Of a DNA stretch of 64,000 bases, positions 1-12,752 are shown piece after piece. How positions within the stretch are numbered: the stretch's first letter is position 1; each line of letters opens with the position of its first letter. The position numbers and the translations under genes were made by a program. The DNA is from Nageia nagi (lineage: Eukaryota > Pinophyta). The DNA lies in contig JBITNC010000001.1 in the NCBI GenBank assembly GCA_050084985.1, forward strand, positions 72,230,001-72,294,000, in the 5' to 3' direction. The notes under the pieces are model-generated. The model searched no databases, was not told the origin of the DNA, and was given only the letters and a program-made list of their open reading frames with translations.

Positions 1-1500
1 TTAAGGATGCAAGGATGGTGGACCATAAAATTTAATGATTATACATATAAATAGATTAATATGAATGTTGATTATAATCCTCCATATGAAGTTTGGACTA
101 GAAAATAAACAAACAAGATTTTGGAGAAAATCTTCATTAGGTTTATCATAGATTATGTAGGCTCCCCAACATGGTCCATGGTTTATGGTCATGATCACTC
201 AAAAGGAACTATTGAGAATATGATAAGCACAATCAGATCTATCCAATAGACTTGAAAATACTACCATAGATAGGATCTTAAGTTGAACACCTTTAGGAAA
301 CTCAAAAAAGTGATCTATCTCTACATCTAATGATAAGACCTAACTCTCTATATGGTCACTCAAGAATGTACAAGATGAATGTGGGATGTGAATAGAAGAT
401 AATTCCCAAGGAGTGGGTGGGACATCATATAGATAAACTATACATTGATTAGTGGATCAAGAAACAAGATGAGGATGAATCATGATGTTTATGTATGGAA
501 TACAACTAGCCACCTACAATGTTATATGCAAATTTTAAAGATTACATAAGGTTTAAAGAGATACAACATATATAAATCTTTTATTTTCATGAAAAACATT
601 AATAAGCATGTAAAGATTAAGTGATATATACACAACACATATGTACAAGACACACATTTTTGTTTTTTTTTGTTTTTTTTTATGTTTTATAATATATTAT
701 TTTTATGATGTTTTTATTTTTAACCTAACATAAAATTATTTACAACCTTCAAATTCCATTTATATGTAGGTTTCCTACAAATGACCCAATGTCTATGATC
801 CAAAAAGTAATAGTATGGGGACCTCAATCAAAGGTGAAGAGGACCTTGTCCTAAGATAGATGGTTGAGAGTGAATGGGATACGAAATGAGTGGTGAGAGT
901 GATGATTTAGGTTTTGGCCTAAAATTTATGATGACTCTCTTAGGTTCTATAGATGAAGTTAAAGCTTCAGTATGTACCTCAGGAAGCATAAAAAGGAAGG
1001 TATGTATGTAGGATGTAATGAAATAAGAGGTGATGGTTCTAGTGGTAATGGAGAAGCTAAAAATGGGAATTATAGGATGAGGCTCCTTACAGTGACAATG
1101 AAACTCTTAATATGAACAATACTAGGTTCCTTACTGGTATTATTAATTTATTTTCTTTCATTGATACATTGAATAGTCTTCTCAAATCATGTTTTCATAT
1201 TCAAAGGATTGTTCACACAATAATTATTACTAAACAATGAACTATAATTATATACAATCTCATAATTTGTAGAGGTTGGCATAATATATGACAATACTTG
1301 ATTGAAAATAACTAAAGTTAAAATGACAAAACATCCCATAAATTTGATATTAACATCTTCAACACAATCTATAAAAATTTTGGGTTTGTCATAAGGTTAA
1401 TGTAATGAACTCATCTCAGATTCTTGTTCCATCTACATTTTTTGTGCCTTTACTTCAATTGTAACTTTTAAACCATTTATTTTTAATTCTCATACATTTG
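1..1500. other. AT-rich 3' portion of the Ty3 element, no gene recognised
   Basis: No conserved protein or paired repeat is visible here. It lies downstream (on the minus strand) of the extra 3' ORF and should be the untranslated 3' part of the element. A T-rich tract at about 657-681 reads as an A-rich tract on the coding strand, but I cannot tie it to a polypurine tract because no LTR start follows it. A 65-codon open stretch at 1-198 on the minus strand resembles nothing I know. Confidence 0.4.
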
Positions 1501-1519
1501 ATGTATGATTTTCAAAGTA

Positions 1520-2313
1520 TTTCATAGCTATCACTAATTGCACTTCTTTAGGTAAATCAAGGAAATGTGCCATAAGTGTAAAAGGAGTTTTTTGAAGTAA
1601 TCACATGTAAACATCTCCTTTATATCTATCTTGCATGAAATTTTGACCAACATAATCAAACTAGAAATGTATTTGTTTAGGGACTTCTAAGCTTTTGGTT
1701 GATAAAGTTCTTTTTGAATGGTCACAAGATAAAGAAATGATAATCCTTAACATTACTCAAGAAAATTGTTTATTGATATTTCTTTTAACTCTTCTTGATT
1801 TCCTTGGTTGGGAGAAAATATAGAATAAAAATTATATATTAACTTTTGATGACATAGGTCTCCTATAAGTTGATTCATCCAAGTCAGAATTAGATGTAAA
1901 ATTTGTAGATTTTATGCTACAATGTCTAAAATCTAATCATTAAAAGTACAATCAAGTATGAGTCTAGGTGTTGTAATGATCCAATACAAGCATAACAAAT
2001 TTATTTTATGTATTTTCTCACAATAATGATAAAAACCTTGGAAATACACAACCTTATATATGTAAATGTCAATATTATATCCTTTAAAATAAATTTTCCA
2101 TCCATTAAATATACCAAGACAATGACTAAAGGCTAGATCCCTCTATATGTCAATAGGTAATCAAATAACATTATATGCTTCTTGAAAAGTAAACTTTATG
2201 ACTTTGGATATGGCTCTATATCCCAAATATTTAGACTTCTCAAACCATGGTTCTTGCTTTGTTCCTTTTCTTTTCAATGGTACATGAGCACTCTTGACAT
2301 TTTTAATTGTCAT
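1520..2313 (-). pseudogene. Decayed extra ORF downstream of integrase, unknown function
   Basis: From an ATG at 2313 the minus strand reads almost open for about 250 codons with only a few stops. The start is basic (MTIKNVKSAHVPLKRKG), followed by an aromatic-rich stretch with a PWFEKSKYLGYRAI segment. Codon quality resembles the upstream pol region rather than noise, so I read it as a separate ORF after integrase. Athila elements carry env-like 3' ORFs, and Tat/Ogre elements usually carry extra ORFs on the 5' side. I see no signal peptide, membrane helix or known domain here. It could instead be captured host sequence. Confidence 0.4.
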
Positions 2314-2419
2314 CTGTTGAATTCATTTATTTTTATTAGTTCATTATGAAACTTTTAATTTCTTATCTAAATATTTATAATATAAACATAAAAGATAACA
2401 AAGCAACTTTAACTATAAA

Positions 2420-3700
2420 AGGGGTGAAGATGCATGATATTTATTGGTACACACTCTTCATTACCTTCCATTTTGGTTAAGTTATATGCTCCTGAACCAA
2501 ACTTTCTTTTAATTATGTAAGTTTCTAGCCAATTGGGGAAAACTTTATCATGAAGTTGCCTTTCTATCTATGAAGTTTGTTGATTTCCTCTTAGTACTAG
2601 ATCTCCTATATTGAATTCATGAATTTTAACCCTTTATCAAAAGCTCATTTAATATAAATTTGATAGGTACGCATGTGTTCTAATTCATTAACGTGTCTTT
2701 CATATAACAATAATAATTGGTCTAATCATGTTTGATGGATTATTTCATCTTTAATATAATCTTGTAAATCAATAAGCAAAGATGGGATTTCTATTTCTAA
2801 GGGTAAAACTACTTCTACCCCATAAACAAGAGAGAATGGGGTTGCTTCAATGGGGGTTCTAATACTAGTGTGATAGTCCCATAAAGCATGTGGAATCCTT
2901 GCATGCCAATCTCTATGAGAATTATCAATTATTTTGAGTAGAATACTATAAATAGTTTAATTTGTAGCCTTATCTTGTCCATTATCTTGAGGGTAATAAG
3001 GCATCAAAAAACTAATTTGAATATGATATCCTTTGCATAAAGCATATAGTTCCTTATTTTTGAAATTCTTTCCATTATCTATGATAATTTGAGTGAGAAT
3101 TCCAAAATGATAACTAATGTGATTCTCTTTGAATTTTTATATCTTTGGTCCTTTTGTAGAAATCATGGAAATAGCTTTGGCCTATTTTATGAAATATTAT
3201 GTAGTGATTATTATAAACTTATGACCATCTAAGGAAGTAGGGGATATATGACCTATAAAATCTAATTCGCATCTCAAAAATGGCCATAACGATTACATGG
3301 GTTATAATGCTTATGATGGTTGAATAAAAAAAAAAGAATTTTTTTAGCATTTGATGTATCTTTTAACATATTTAATATAATCATAGTTCATGGTAGGTCA
3401 AAAATAGCCCATGCACATTAGTCATTTTAGGAATGCATGACCACTAAAATACCCTTTGCATATTCCATCATCCACACATAAAATTACAATTTACGAATCT
3501 GCCCATTCCAAGAATCTAAGTTATATTCCATCAAAACCTCTACAACATAAGACATCTCCTAGCATACAAAATCGAGAGGATTTTAATTTAAATACTTTCC
3601 TAGTCAATTTTTTTAAATTGATAGGTAGTATTCCATCTCTTAAGAATTTCACTAGTTGGATATGCCATAAATTTTATCTTCCATGGTAATATGGAGAACC
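2420..3700 (-). pseudogene. Ty3 integrase, decayed
   Basis: Minus-strand translation shows, in order, remnants of the HHCC zinc-binding region (3690-3370, ending in a P-T-M motif) and the catalytic core (GHISPTSLDGHKFI near 3240; IIDNGKNF near 3080, which holds the second catalytic Asp). The third catalytic position near 2960 reads GQDKATN where the family has GQAEATN, so the Glu is a Lys. The C-terminal region ends with VPINIMHLHPFYS near 2425. Integrase joins element cDNA to host DNA. Several stops are in frame, so no active enzyme can be made. Confidence 0.85.
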
Positions 3701-3849
3701 GTATATTCTACTCCATCCATTTCTAATGAGGATTGGGTAATTTGGACTATTTCAATGTGAATAATTTGTTAATGAGGGTTCTCAATTATCAATGATCCAT
3801 TTGGTTGATCTTGATGTTGACTCTAACTCGTATTTTTTAAATGATTGTA

Positions 3850-4617
3850 ATAGGTTATCCACTAATTTTTTGTATTTTTGGAGTAAAGGTTATTTACATT
3901 GAAAATCCCTTTAACCTAATTTATAATTAACAAGGAGTCACCAATGAATTTAACCTTTCTTAACTTTAATTTCATGGCTATGTTTATGGCTAATATCAAA
4001 GATTCATACTCAACATTATTAGTTGTATATGGAATGTTAAGTTTGAAGGAGTAAGGTATGGGAACCCCTTAAGGTGTTACAAATACAACACTTGCACCTC
4101 CACTTTTTTTGTATCTTGATCTATCAAAATAAATTACCATATCCCAATCTTCTTTGAGATCTAGAAGAATTTTCATTTCATGTAATTGGAATACATGTTC
4201 ATCTAGTAATTCAATGATGAGTAGTTTATTATCATGTAATGGAGCTCCTACATGATAATCAGCTATGAATTGACTCTTGATCAATTTTTGACTTATGAAT
4301 TGTAAATCAAATTTAGTTAAATGCATAATCCATTTAGATGTTCTTGTATTTTGATATGTTTTGTTCATCATGTATTTCAATGGATCTTCTTTGGCAATTA
4401 CATAAGTAGTATGATTTAGCATATAATATCTTAGCTTCTTTGTTGCAAATACTATTGCCAAACATAGCTTTTCCATGTACACATACTTAATTTTATATCT
4501 AAATAAATTTTTACTGAGATAGTATATGGTTTGCTCCTTGTTGTTTTTATTCTTTTGAGCAACCATAGGTCCGAATTTTGATTCTATAGTAGACCTATAA
4601 AGTAGGAATGGTTCCAC
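3850..4617 (-). pseudogene. Dual RNase H of Ty3 element (RNH plus archaeal-type aRNH)
   Basis: The longest surviving frame of this element is 182 codons (4617-4069). It carries the RT-linked RNase H (YYLSKNLFRYKIKYVYMEKL, then a VIAKEDPLKYM segment and KWIMHLTKFDLQF) followed by the start of a second RNase H with YFDRS and GGASVVFVTP. After a stop at 4069 the second domain continues to about 3850 (an NNVEYESLILAINMA-like segment). Two consecutive RNase H domains are a hallmark of Tat-lineage elements, where the second is thought to help primer removal. Start choice is not meaningful in a polyprotein remnant. Confidence 0.85.
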
Positions 4618-4929
4618 TTCCTTAGGTGGAACTAAGACTAGAGGTTATAAAATATAACACTTTATTTCATCAAATGCTTCCTATTGTTCATTTCCCTAGT
4701 GAAATAAAATCTCCTTTTTTTAATAATTTGTTGAAAAGATTACATTTATCTAATAATTACGATGTGAAATGTCTTATAGCTTACAACTTGCCTTGTAAAC
4801 TTTACAATTATTTTATATTTTAAGGGGGAGGCATATTCACTATCGATTTTATCTTATTAAGGTCTAATTCAATTCCTCATCTATAAATAATAAAACTTAA
4901 TCATTTTTCTGAAGTGACCCCAAAATTAG

Positions 4930-5707
4930 ATTTTAGATTTAGCTAATACATCATCTACATAATCTTCCATGATATCATGCATGTAATCATGAAAAATATG
5001 TTATTTCTCATTGGTAAGTAGCTCCTACATTCTTTAGGATGAAGAGCATTACTTTATAACAAAATGTTCTCCAAGGCATTATGAATGTTGTTTTATGTTG
5101 ATCTTTTGGTACTACTCTTATTTGGTTATACCTTGAAAGTCCATCCATGAGGGAGAGCATTTCTTGTCTAGTAGTGGAATCAACCATATTATCTATGTTC
5201 AGTAATAAAAAATCATCTTTGGACAAGCTTTGTTTAAGTCTCTAAAATCCATACATATGCAAATTTTCCCATTAGAATTTTTTAATTGGCATCATGTTGG
5301 AAATCCAATCAGAATAATCAATAGGATGTAAGAACTTGGATTATAAAACTTTTTGTAATTTTTATTTTACCATTAATGCTATTGTAGAATGCATATTGCA
5401 TAATTTTTGTTTGACTAGTTTAGCATTCTCTTTAATACCTAGGTTATGCACCACCAAGTTTGGATCTAAACCTGGCATATCACCATATGACCATGTAAAT
5501 ATATTTTGCTTTTCTTTAAGTATAGATAAATTCTTGCCTCTCATATTCAGTTAGTGACTTTCCTAGTTGAATAATCTTTGAATTATTAGGATCATCACTT
5601 AAATATACCTCAATGGTTTCTTCAATTAACATATGATACCCTTCTTCCAATTGATTTGGTATTAGAATCCAAATTGTATCATTTACATTTGTATTCTTCA
5701 TCTTCAC
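4930..5707 (-). pseudogene. Ty3 reverse transcriptase, decayed
   Basis: Minus-strand segments give the typical Ty3 RT start (FTWSYGDMPGLDP near 5490), the palm region (KDDFLLLNIDNMVD near 5220; LSLMDGLSRYNQI near 5145) and the catalytic YVDD box with both aspartates, followed by a VLAKSK-type tail (4965-4930). The domain sits between the protease and RNase H remnants as expected. At least two frameshifts and several stops separate the pieces. RT copies element RNA into cDNA in virus-like particles. Confidence 0.9.
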
Positions 5708-6959
5708 CTAAATTTTGATCCTCCAAGGTTGTATTTATGATAAATTCTAAGGTTTGTAGTATAGTATCTATATATTTTAAGTCTTGTATTATAGATTATT
5801 TAGAAATTAGTGTGAATATTTTAATATCTCCATCTACCATAAAGTATGATAAAGAGCTACTCAAACTTACTAAACTTAACAGTTCAAACTCAACACTTCC
5901 AAACTAGTCAAAAGATATTTTTTCTTGACTTGAATTAGATATTTCTTCAATCTCAACCATGTTACTTGATACAACATTAGAAAATACTTTTACAAAGATA
6001 ACATTTCATATTATGGATTATCTTGATTTAGTATCTCTTCCAAGGTTTTCATATGGTTTTTTGTTTTCAAGATCTTTGGATTCTAGCTCAACTATTTTAC
6101 ATGCATATTATTTTTTATTCTTACTTTTATATTCCAATATTGTTTTAGTATTTGGTAATTGGTAATAAATATCAATTGTATATCAAGTTCCTTGTTCATA
6201 TAGACCTAAACCTCATCCCTTCCATTGACATCTATTGAAATATCTTTGGATGAACGATCTCACATAAGGTGATAAGTATTCTAATGAATTATAGAAAAAT
6301 ACCTTCATATGGTTTAGGTAAAGAAATGAGATGTGGTTCTATAGGAAGTGTATGAACAAAAAGAGTTTGATTAGGAAATATTCCTAATGGTATCAATTTC
6401 CCCATAATGTTGGGAGACTCTTTAGGTATTTCCATATCCTAGATAGTTTGAATATTAAATATCACATCATAGATTATAAATTCTCCTATACCATAATCTA
6501 GCAATTTTATTATTACTAGATAGATTTTTGATGACTTATCATATTCTTAACAATCATTACTTTTTGACAATGTATTCATGGGAGATGGACTTTTTGATGA
6601 GGAGGCTTTTCTTAATTCATCTAATTTACATGCTCTTTCCTCCCAAGTATGTCTTTCCTATGGTGTGGGTTCTATCTTTAGTTGTGGATCATCATTAGTC
6701 TTTTGTTGAGTTTTGGATCATTCTTGATTGATAGCATGATTTTCTTTTGATGTGATCAAAGAAGAAATATTTTTACCCACCCCAAAAATTGATGGTTCTT
6801 CTATTGGTATTGTTGTTGTAAAATAATGAGTAGATGGTATAGCTACTTCCTTAGGTAAATGTGCACTATTACAGTATGAATATGGGTTATCATCTCTAGG
6901 TACACAATCTACTACACTCTTGTGAATACACTTTAAATAATTAGCATATGTTGATAGGA

Positions 6960-7260
6960 CACATTATATATCCCTAATACAAGGCCTCCCCAAAAGGATG
7001 TTATATTATGTGATGTCTCCTTCAATTACTTATAATAGCAATTATACTATTTTAGATCCTACAGTAGTAGGTAACAAGATTGATCCCATCATTGAACATT
7101 GAGCATGATTAAATGGTTTTAGTTATAGGTATGGTGCATAAATATGTGAAAATAGGATATTGAGATTCTTATACATAGTAGTTGAAATGATGTTTATTAT
7201 TTAACCTTCATAAATTAAGATTCTCTAAAAGTTTTTCCCATCTACTTTATCAATAATGTG
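6960..7260 (-). pseudogene. Retroviral-type aspartic protease remnant
   Basis: The minus strand shows NIISTTMYK (about 7145-7120) and, near 6990, NILLGRPCIRDI. The latter matches the conserved C-terminal hydrophobic-Gly segment of retroelement proteases. The catalytic D-S/T-G position upstream is not preserved and the area holds several stops. The position between gag and RT fits a gag-pol polyprotein. Confidence 0.65.
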
Positions 7261-7699
7261 TAAAGGTGGATCTTGACCATGTGTCTCATTTGAATGTTTA
7301 AATTCATGATCATGGAAAATAACAGTAGGTTTTTGACTTATTTTAATGTTTCCTATGAAAGACACAAAGCTTTCAAGATCATTTATATCCAATTCTATTG
7401 TTTGTAATAATCACTTCATTGCATATCTATGGTTCTTAGATTGCTGTGATAACTCAAATAGAGACATTTTTACTTGCAAATTTTTTAATTATTGATTTAG
7501 AGCTCCTTTCACTGAGACTTTGGGAGGTTAGGGTCTAGGTATGTTTGGTTGCATAACAACCTCATCTTACTGATTATCTAAAATAACATTTTACTTTTCA
7601 TGTACCTTTTGAGATCTTGTAGTAATATTTACCATTCGTATGAATGTAAAATTTTCATAAATCTAATTGTGTGTCACTTGATTATCATCTAGATGTAAT

Positions 7700-10026
7700 G
7701 AAATATTATTAGCTTCATATTGAGGAAGAGGGTTCTAATAAATTCCCAAGTTTTGATTTTGGATAGCCACAGGGTTATCAACTTCCAATTTTCACTAATC
7801 AATCAAATTTTGACTCTTGTGTTGTAAAGTTTTACACCTATTTGTATCATGACCCTTTTGTTGATGGTAATGAAAAAATTCATTTTCATTATACCATCTA
7901 CTCTCTTTAGCATCAATACATTCAGGTCTTATCTTGAGTAAAATAATTAGTTAATGATCATCAAGTTTCCTCATAATATCATAGAGAGATTATGATAAAG
8001 GTGTGAACTTTATTTTAGGTTTAAACTCCTTTTCCTCATTTTGTGGAGGATTTGGTTCCACTTAATTAGTAATAAAAACTTTATTGGCTAGTGATGGTTT
8101 ATTTATTTATTCTGTTTGATTTTTGTTCTTAAAATAAGGTTCCTTTTTCTTAATTTTTATCTCACCATCTTGAATTTTAACCTTTTCAATTATGATAGCT
8201 TGAGAAAAAGCTTCTTCAAACATCTTATGTTTTTGAATTAATAAGGTACTAGCAATAGTCCTTAAATAACTTTGACTAAACATTTTGACCAACTCTTTTT
8301 AAGGTAGAGTATAAGGCATGCTTGTTAATATTACCCTCCATCTTGAGATGAATTCAATGATTGATTCATCTAGAAATTGTTGTAATCTTGTAAGATCAGT
8401 GATGGAAGTTTTATCTTTAATATTGATCCTAAAGTGTTCCAAGAACAAATTTGCTAATTTAGCATATGAACTAATGCTATATTTTGCTAAGTTGTTGTAC
8501 CAATCCATTTCTTTTCCAATAAGCATCATGGAGAATATATGTAGCATTAATGCATCATCATTAGCAATGACATAACTTGAATACTTGAATTATTTAAGAT
8601 ATTTTTTGGTATCTTCCTTTCCTTTAAATGGTTCAATTCTTGGAATTTCAAATTTAAAAGAAATCTCTTTTTTAGGAACACTAGGATGAATAGGTTCATT
8701 ACAAATTATTTTGTATAATACTTTTGTTTACCTTTCCAATGTAACTCCTTTTCAATTTCCATTAACCTTTTACAAAGATCATCATTTTCTACTCATTGAT
8801 TGAGATATGGGATATTCATCATTCCTAGGATCCACTCTTTCTTCATATCTTGGGAATGATTTGTATCTTGGTTTAGGAGTTGTTTGGGCATCATAATAAG
8901 CTCCATCATATGGTGGAGAAGGAGGTGGAGGTTGTTAAGGTGGTGGTGGTATAGGAGGATATTATGGTTTGTCCCTTGTCTCTAGGTGGAGGTAAGTGAT
9001 ACCTTTGAAGTTCATTTTTTCAATTTCTAAGTGAATCTTCTTTTCTCTTATCTAGATAAGGATCTTGATATTTATACACTCCATGACCTATGGTGATAAA
9101 TATCAAGCCTTGGGTTGTGTTTTTTTATCTCTACCCATCATTCGATTAGGTCGATATTCGATTGATACATCTTGCTTATTAGGATACATTATTGGTGATT
9201 TATTTTGATGTAAATTAAATATTAGTTATACTTGTAATCATTGTTGTTTAGTAAATATAAGGGATTTCTTTTGTTTTTGTATACCTTGATTATATATACC
9301 AATTTGTTATCATTTTTCTTATTGTTGTATATTATTTTAAGGTAGATTCTCTTTTCTATATGTATAGGGAGGTATTCCTTGCAACCTAAACCTTGTTAGG
9401 TCATGATTATCTCTTACCTCATACCCTTGTTTAGGTGTTATATTACTTGAAAAAGGAGTTGATGTATTTTATTTTAAAATATAAAAAGGATTGTTATAAA
9501 CTCTAGAACATTGTGTTGATTATGGAATTAGAGTAGCTATATGTATGAAGATTATATCATTGAATTCTTCTATCTACCTAAATATGGTGGAAGGAGTATA
9601 ATCATCCATTTTTAGATATGATTGAACTGAACATCCATCTATTAGGTAATGTGTGACATGATCATACTTAGGTCTAAAAGGACCTCTTTGAAGATTAGTA
9701 TCAGTTGAATGAGTTTATGAAGGAGGTATGTTCTTTACTTCAATTTCTTCCACATCATTGATTGGTTGTGTATCTTTTGCTAAATATTCTAGATCTAAAG
9801 GAAGATTATGGGCATGAGAAGAGTGAGGGATTCTTAACTATGTTATACATTGTCTAAATTCATCTAAGTCATGATTGATAGGATTTGGGTAGACTTGATT
9901 TATATATTGAGGATTTTCTCTTCTCAAAATAATCCTATTAGACCTATGAATTTCTATTTCATCTAAATAGTTTTCATTGTGTAGTTCTTGCTCTTGATGA
10001 GCTCTTTGAGGATGAGTGTTAACCAT
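7700..10026 (-). pseudogene. Ty3 gag, decayed
   Basis: The gag probably starts at the ATG at 10026 (MVNTHPQ). The capsid-like retrotransposon gag core lies at 8650-8107: a segment starting MLHIFSMMLIGKEMDWYNNL, then ITDLTRLQQFLDESIIEFIS, split by one stop near 8299. A nucleocapsid remnant near 7865-7815 reads HYQQKGHDTNRC, a zinc knuckle with its first cysteine position lost. Gag forms the particle that houses reverse transcription. The N-terminal half between 9830 and 8650 is too eroded to assign. Confidence 0.8.
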
Positions 10027-10029
10027 CTT

Positions 10030-11815
10030 CTTCTTTTTTATATTTTTTGGTTTTGTTTTCTTTTTTACCAAACTATAAAAAAAAAGCAAACATTGAACAT
10101 AGCAATTCTATTTTTCATCTTTTGGATTTATGTTTGCTAGGAAAATAATTACATGCACAAATAGCCTGTGTAAACTTACCTTTTTAGAGTACTTATCTTT
10201 TTCTAGCTTTTTGGCATATTAAATTAATCTTTTTTAATATGATCAGTGTGAATTGTATATTTTAATCTTTTAAATTTTCCTAAATTGTTCTATCTAATCA
10301 AGTGTTTAAATAGGGTAGGCTAGTAATCCTATTAGGCTATGTAAGGCTAAGTAATGGCTTGATGCTTAAAATGGTCCCCTTAGTGCAATGGGATTTGAGG
10401 AGTACTATAGAGAACTACATTGGTGATTAAATCCAAGTATAGCCCCTTTTTTATAGTCATTCAATAGAAAGTAACAACTTCTAACCTATGAACCCAATAT
10501 TGATCTCCAGGTTTTGGCTCTAAAGCTTATAATATTTTATCGATGGGAACATAAGAAAATAATATTCAATGGTTGGTAATGACCTCAAAATCATTGATTT
10601 TCATTTTAATAGGTCTCATGATCATGCATTTAACCAAATTAAAGTACTCATTAATTCAAATTCTAACCATTCCAATCATACATGTCAATTAGATAAACTT
10701 TTTAATATGATTCAAGCAGTGTTTTTATTAATGTGTAAGTTGATCTAAATAACCCATGAAATTCATTATCTTTTAATGAGGTTCATTAACCAAAGGAAAT
10801 ATTTAGATTTGGTTTATTACATCTTATTACAATTCATAATATCCTTCAACCGTCTCTCAACATGGTAAGGGTAGATAGGTAAGAAGCCTTTAATGTGAGT
10901 AAATTTTCTTTTTAATGTAGGTTCATTTCCCATCTTACAAGTCACAATCCTTTGTTCACCTCTCTACATGGTAAGGCATACATGTAAGAGTATTAATATA
11001 TAGATTCTTTTCCTCTCTTTATAATTCATAATCCTTTAACCACCTTTTGACATGGTAAACTAGACGAATAAAGAGTTTTTAATGTGTAAAATGTAACCAT
11101 CAAATTCATTAACCCATTTAATGTATCATAATCTACCTCAAACCTGATTCATTCACCTTATGTTCATTCTAAATTTAATGATGATTAATTACCCCTTCCA
11201 AGTGTGGAAGTAACTTAGTGTAGGTTCATTTATCAAATTAATGTGATCATGTGAAAAAAACAAAGTTCATTTACCTTTTTCTATCAGATCCATTATAGTC
11301 ACCTTAGATCGCTTTTCAGTGCAAAGGGAGAGCATAAGCAGATAAAATGGAAAAATATTAAATGAATTAGTTTGTTTGTATGATCCTTACCCAACAAATA
11401 GGTAAATAAAATATTGAAACTTTGAACAACAAAAATATCAAAAATAATGCATTTTACAATTAACAATAAATACCCTCCCCTACATGCACTTTGAGCAAGA
11501 GGAATCATAAATGAGAGGTTTATTTTTTATTCCCATATTTAGTTCCTAAGTTGTGCTTATAGTATCTATAAGGATAAAAAATTTGACCTATGTCCTAAAT
11601 CATTGGCATTTTAACCCAATCATTGGCATCCTAATCTAATCATCGATGTTCGAATTCCAATCACTAGCGATCTTGCAAATCAAACCTGGAAAAGTACAAA
11701 ATAAACAAAATGAAATTAGCTTTAATAGCACATGATACAAACCATAAAAAATAAATATAGAAGCAAGAAAAACCCTCTACATTTTGTTACTGATATTATC
11801 TGTATGCAAGAAGCC
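10030..11815 (-). other. Leader of the Ty3 element, no gene
   Basis: No coding signature is visible on either strand. Between about 10831 and 11100 three degenerate units of roughly 80-110 bp share a core that includes CATGGTAA, suggesting a worn tandem array. The interval lies between the gag start and the presumed LTR, so it most likely holds the untranslated leader. Confidence 0.45.
11598..11678. repeat. Tandem repeat of about 20 bp, four units
   Basis: Units start at 11598, 11618, 11638 and 11659, each beginning AATCAT or AATCAC followed by a TGGCAT/TCGATG/TAGCGA core. Related CATTGGCA and CATCGGCATT words recur near 12012 and 12630. The array is degenerate and lies in the leader or LTR of the minus-strand Ty3 element. 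Confidence 0.6.
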
Positions 11816-11830
11816 CTCCTTCTAATACCA
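11816..11830 (-). other. Possible primer-binding site (tRNA-iMet-like)
   Basis: The minus strand reads TGGTATTAGAAGGAG, close to the initiator-tRNA complement TGGTATCAGAGC used by many plant LTR elements. No clear LTR end in CA precedes it, so the assignment is tentative. Confidence 0.3.
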
Positions 11831-11831
11831 G

Positions 11832-12752
11832 AATATCATACTCAAAAAGTAACCTGTTAGCAAATAAGATAAGAAAAATTACAACCAATATTTCCTTTAT
11901 TAATTTTTGAATAGACATAAATAATACAATTACAAATCTCATTGATTCATTTCCTTGCTAAAAGGGGATTTTACAAAATAATATTTTTGCCTTTATGGTT
12001 GTTTACAAAGTCATTGGCAAATCACTTCAATTATTTGATAATTAACCCTAATCGCTAGCGTTCGATGCTAGTTGCTAGAATTTCTATAATAGTGTTTGCA
12101 AGCTCTAAAATTTATCTTCTATAACCTTCAAAAAATCTAGATTTATCTTCTTTAATTATGTATGAATGTCTCTAATCAACTTTTTTGCTCAACACCTGTG
12201 AACCTTGCACACATGCAAATAGAAAAGACATAAAACATACCTACTCATTTTAGAAAATAAGTACGATATTGAAAGTAAAACAAGCATGTAAAATTATGAA
12301 ATAATAAAGCACTCAACTCACTAAGTATAGATAGATTTTAGTAGAGTAGCCTTACTTTCAAAATGAGTCCCTTACTTTAATGTTGAAAGTTTTGTTTATA
12401 GAGTTAGGAAACTGATAAAGTTTCTATTTTAGAGATAAAAATCTAGATAAAAAAAGCTTATCCAACTTTTTCATGACTATGAATCAAAACATGGGCATGT
12501 AGGATGGATTTTGAGTCATTAGTCATAGTTTTTATCCAAGTTGCTTTAGAAACTTACCATTTTTATTTTTATTTTACCAATTACTAAGTCATCGATATCC
12601 ATGTATTGAATGTTGGCATCTAGCTTGCATCATCGGCATTGTATGTCAAATGCTGATGATTGGTATTTTATAGTAAACTTTATAATAATGTTTTAATTTT
12701 TCATCATCCTTTCCTCTATTGAAATAAGGGTCATTTTTTGGTATCTACACCT
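11832..12752 (-). repeat. Presumed 5' LTR of the minus-strand Ty3 element
   Basis: On the minus strand it begins TGTAGATACCAAAAAATG at 12752, very like the start of the LTR at 22836 (TGTAGATGCCTAAAAATG). The plus-strand integrase fragment resumes one base beyond, so 12752/12753 is a real insertion edge. The inner end is uncertain and rests only on the possible primer-binding site. Confidence 0.5.

Larger units (their letters stand above)
1..12752 (-). mobile_element. Ty3/gypsy (Tat-like) LTR element, decayed, left end outside window
   Basis: Reading the minus strand from 12752 downward, I see an LTR-like start (TGTAGATACC), a gag region, protease, reverse transcriptase, RNase H, a second archaeal-type RNase H, integrase and a further 3' ORF. 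The order RT-RNH-aRNH-INT is typical of the Tat/Ogre branch of plant Ty3 elements. Every coding region carries stops and frameshifts, so the element is a fossil. Its right edge abuts a plus-strand integrase fragment at 12753, so it inserted into an older Ty3 element. No matching 3' LTR start is visible between 1 and 2300, so the element probably continues to the left. Confidence 0.85.

Noticed and set aside
3456-3689. 77-codon plus-strand frame
   Set aside because: It is antisense to the integrase zinc-binding region.
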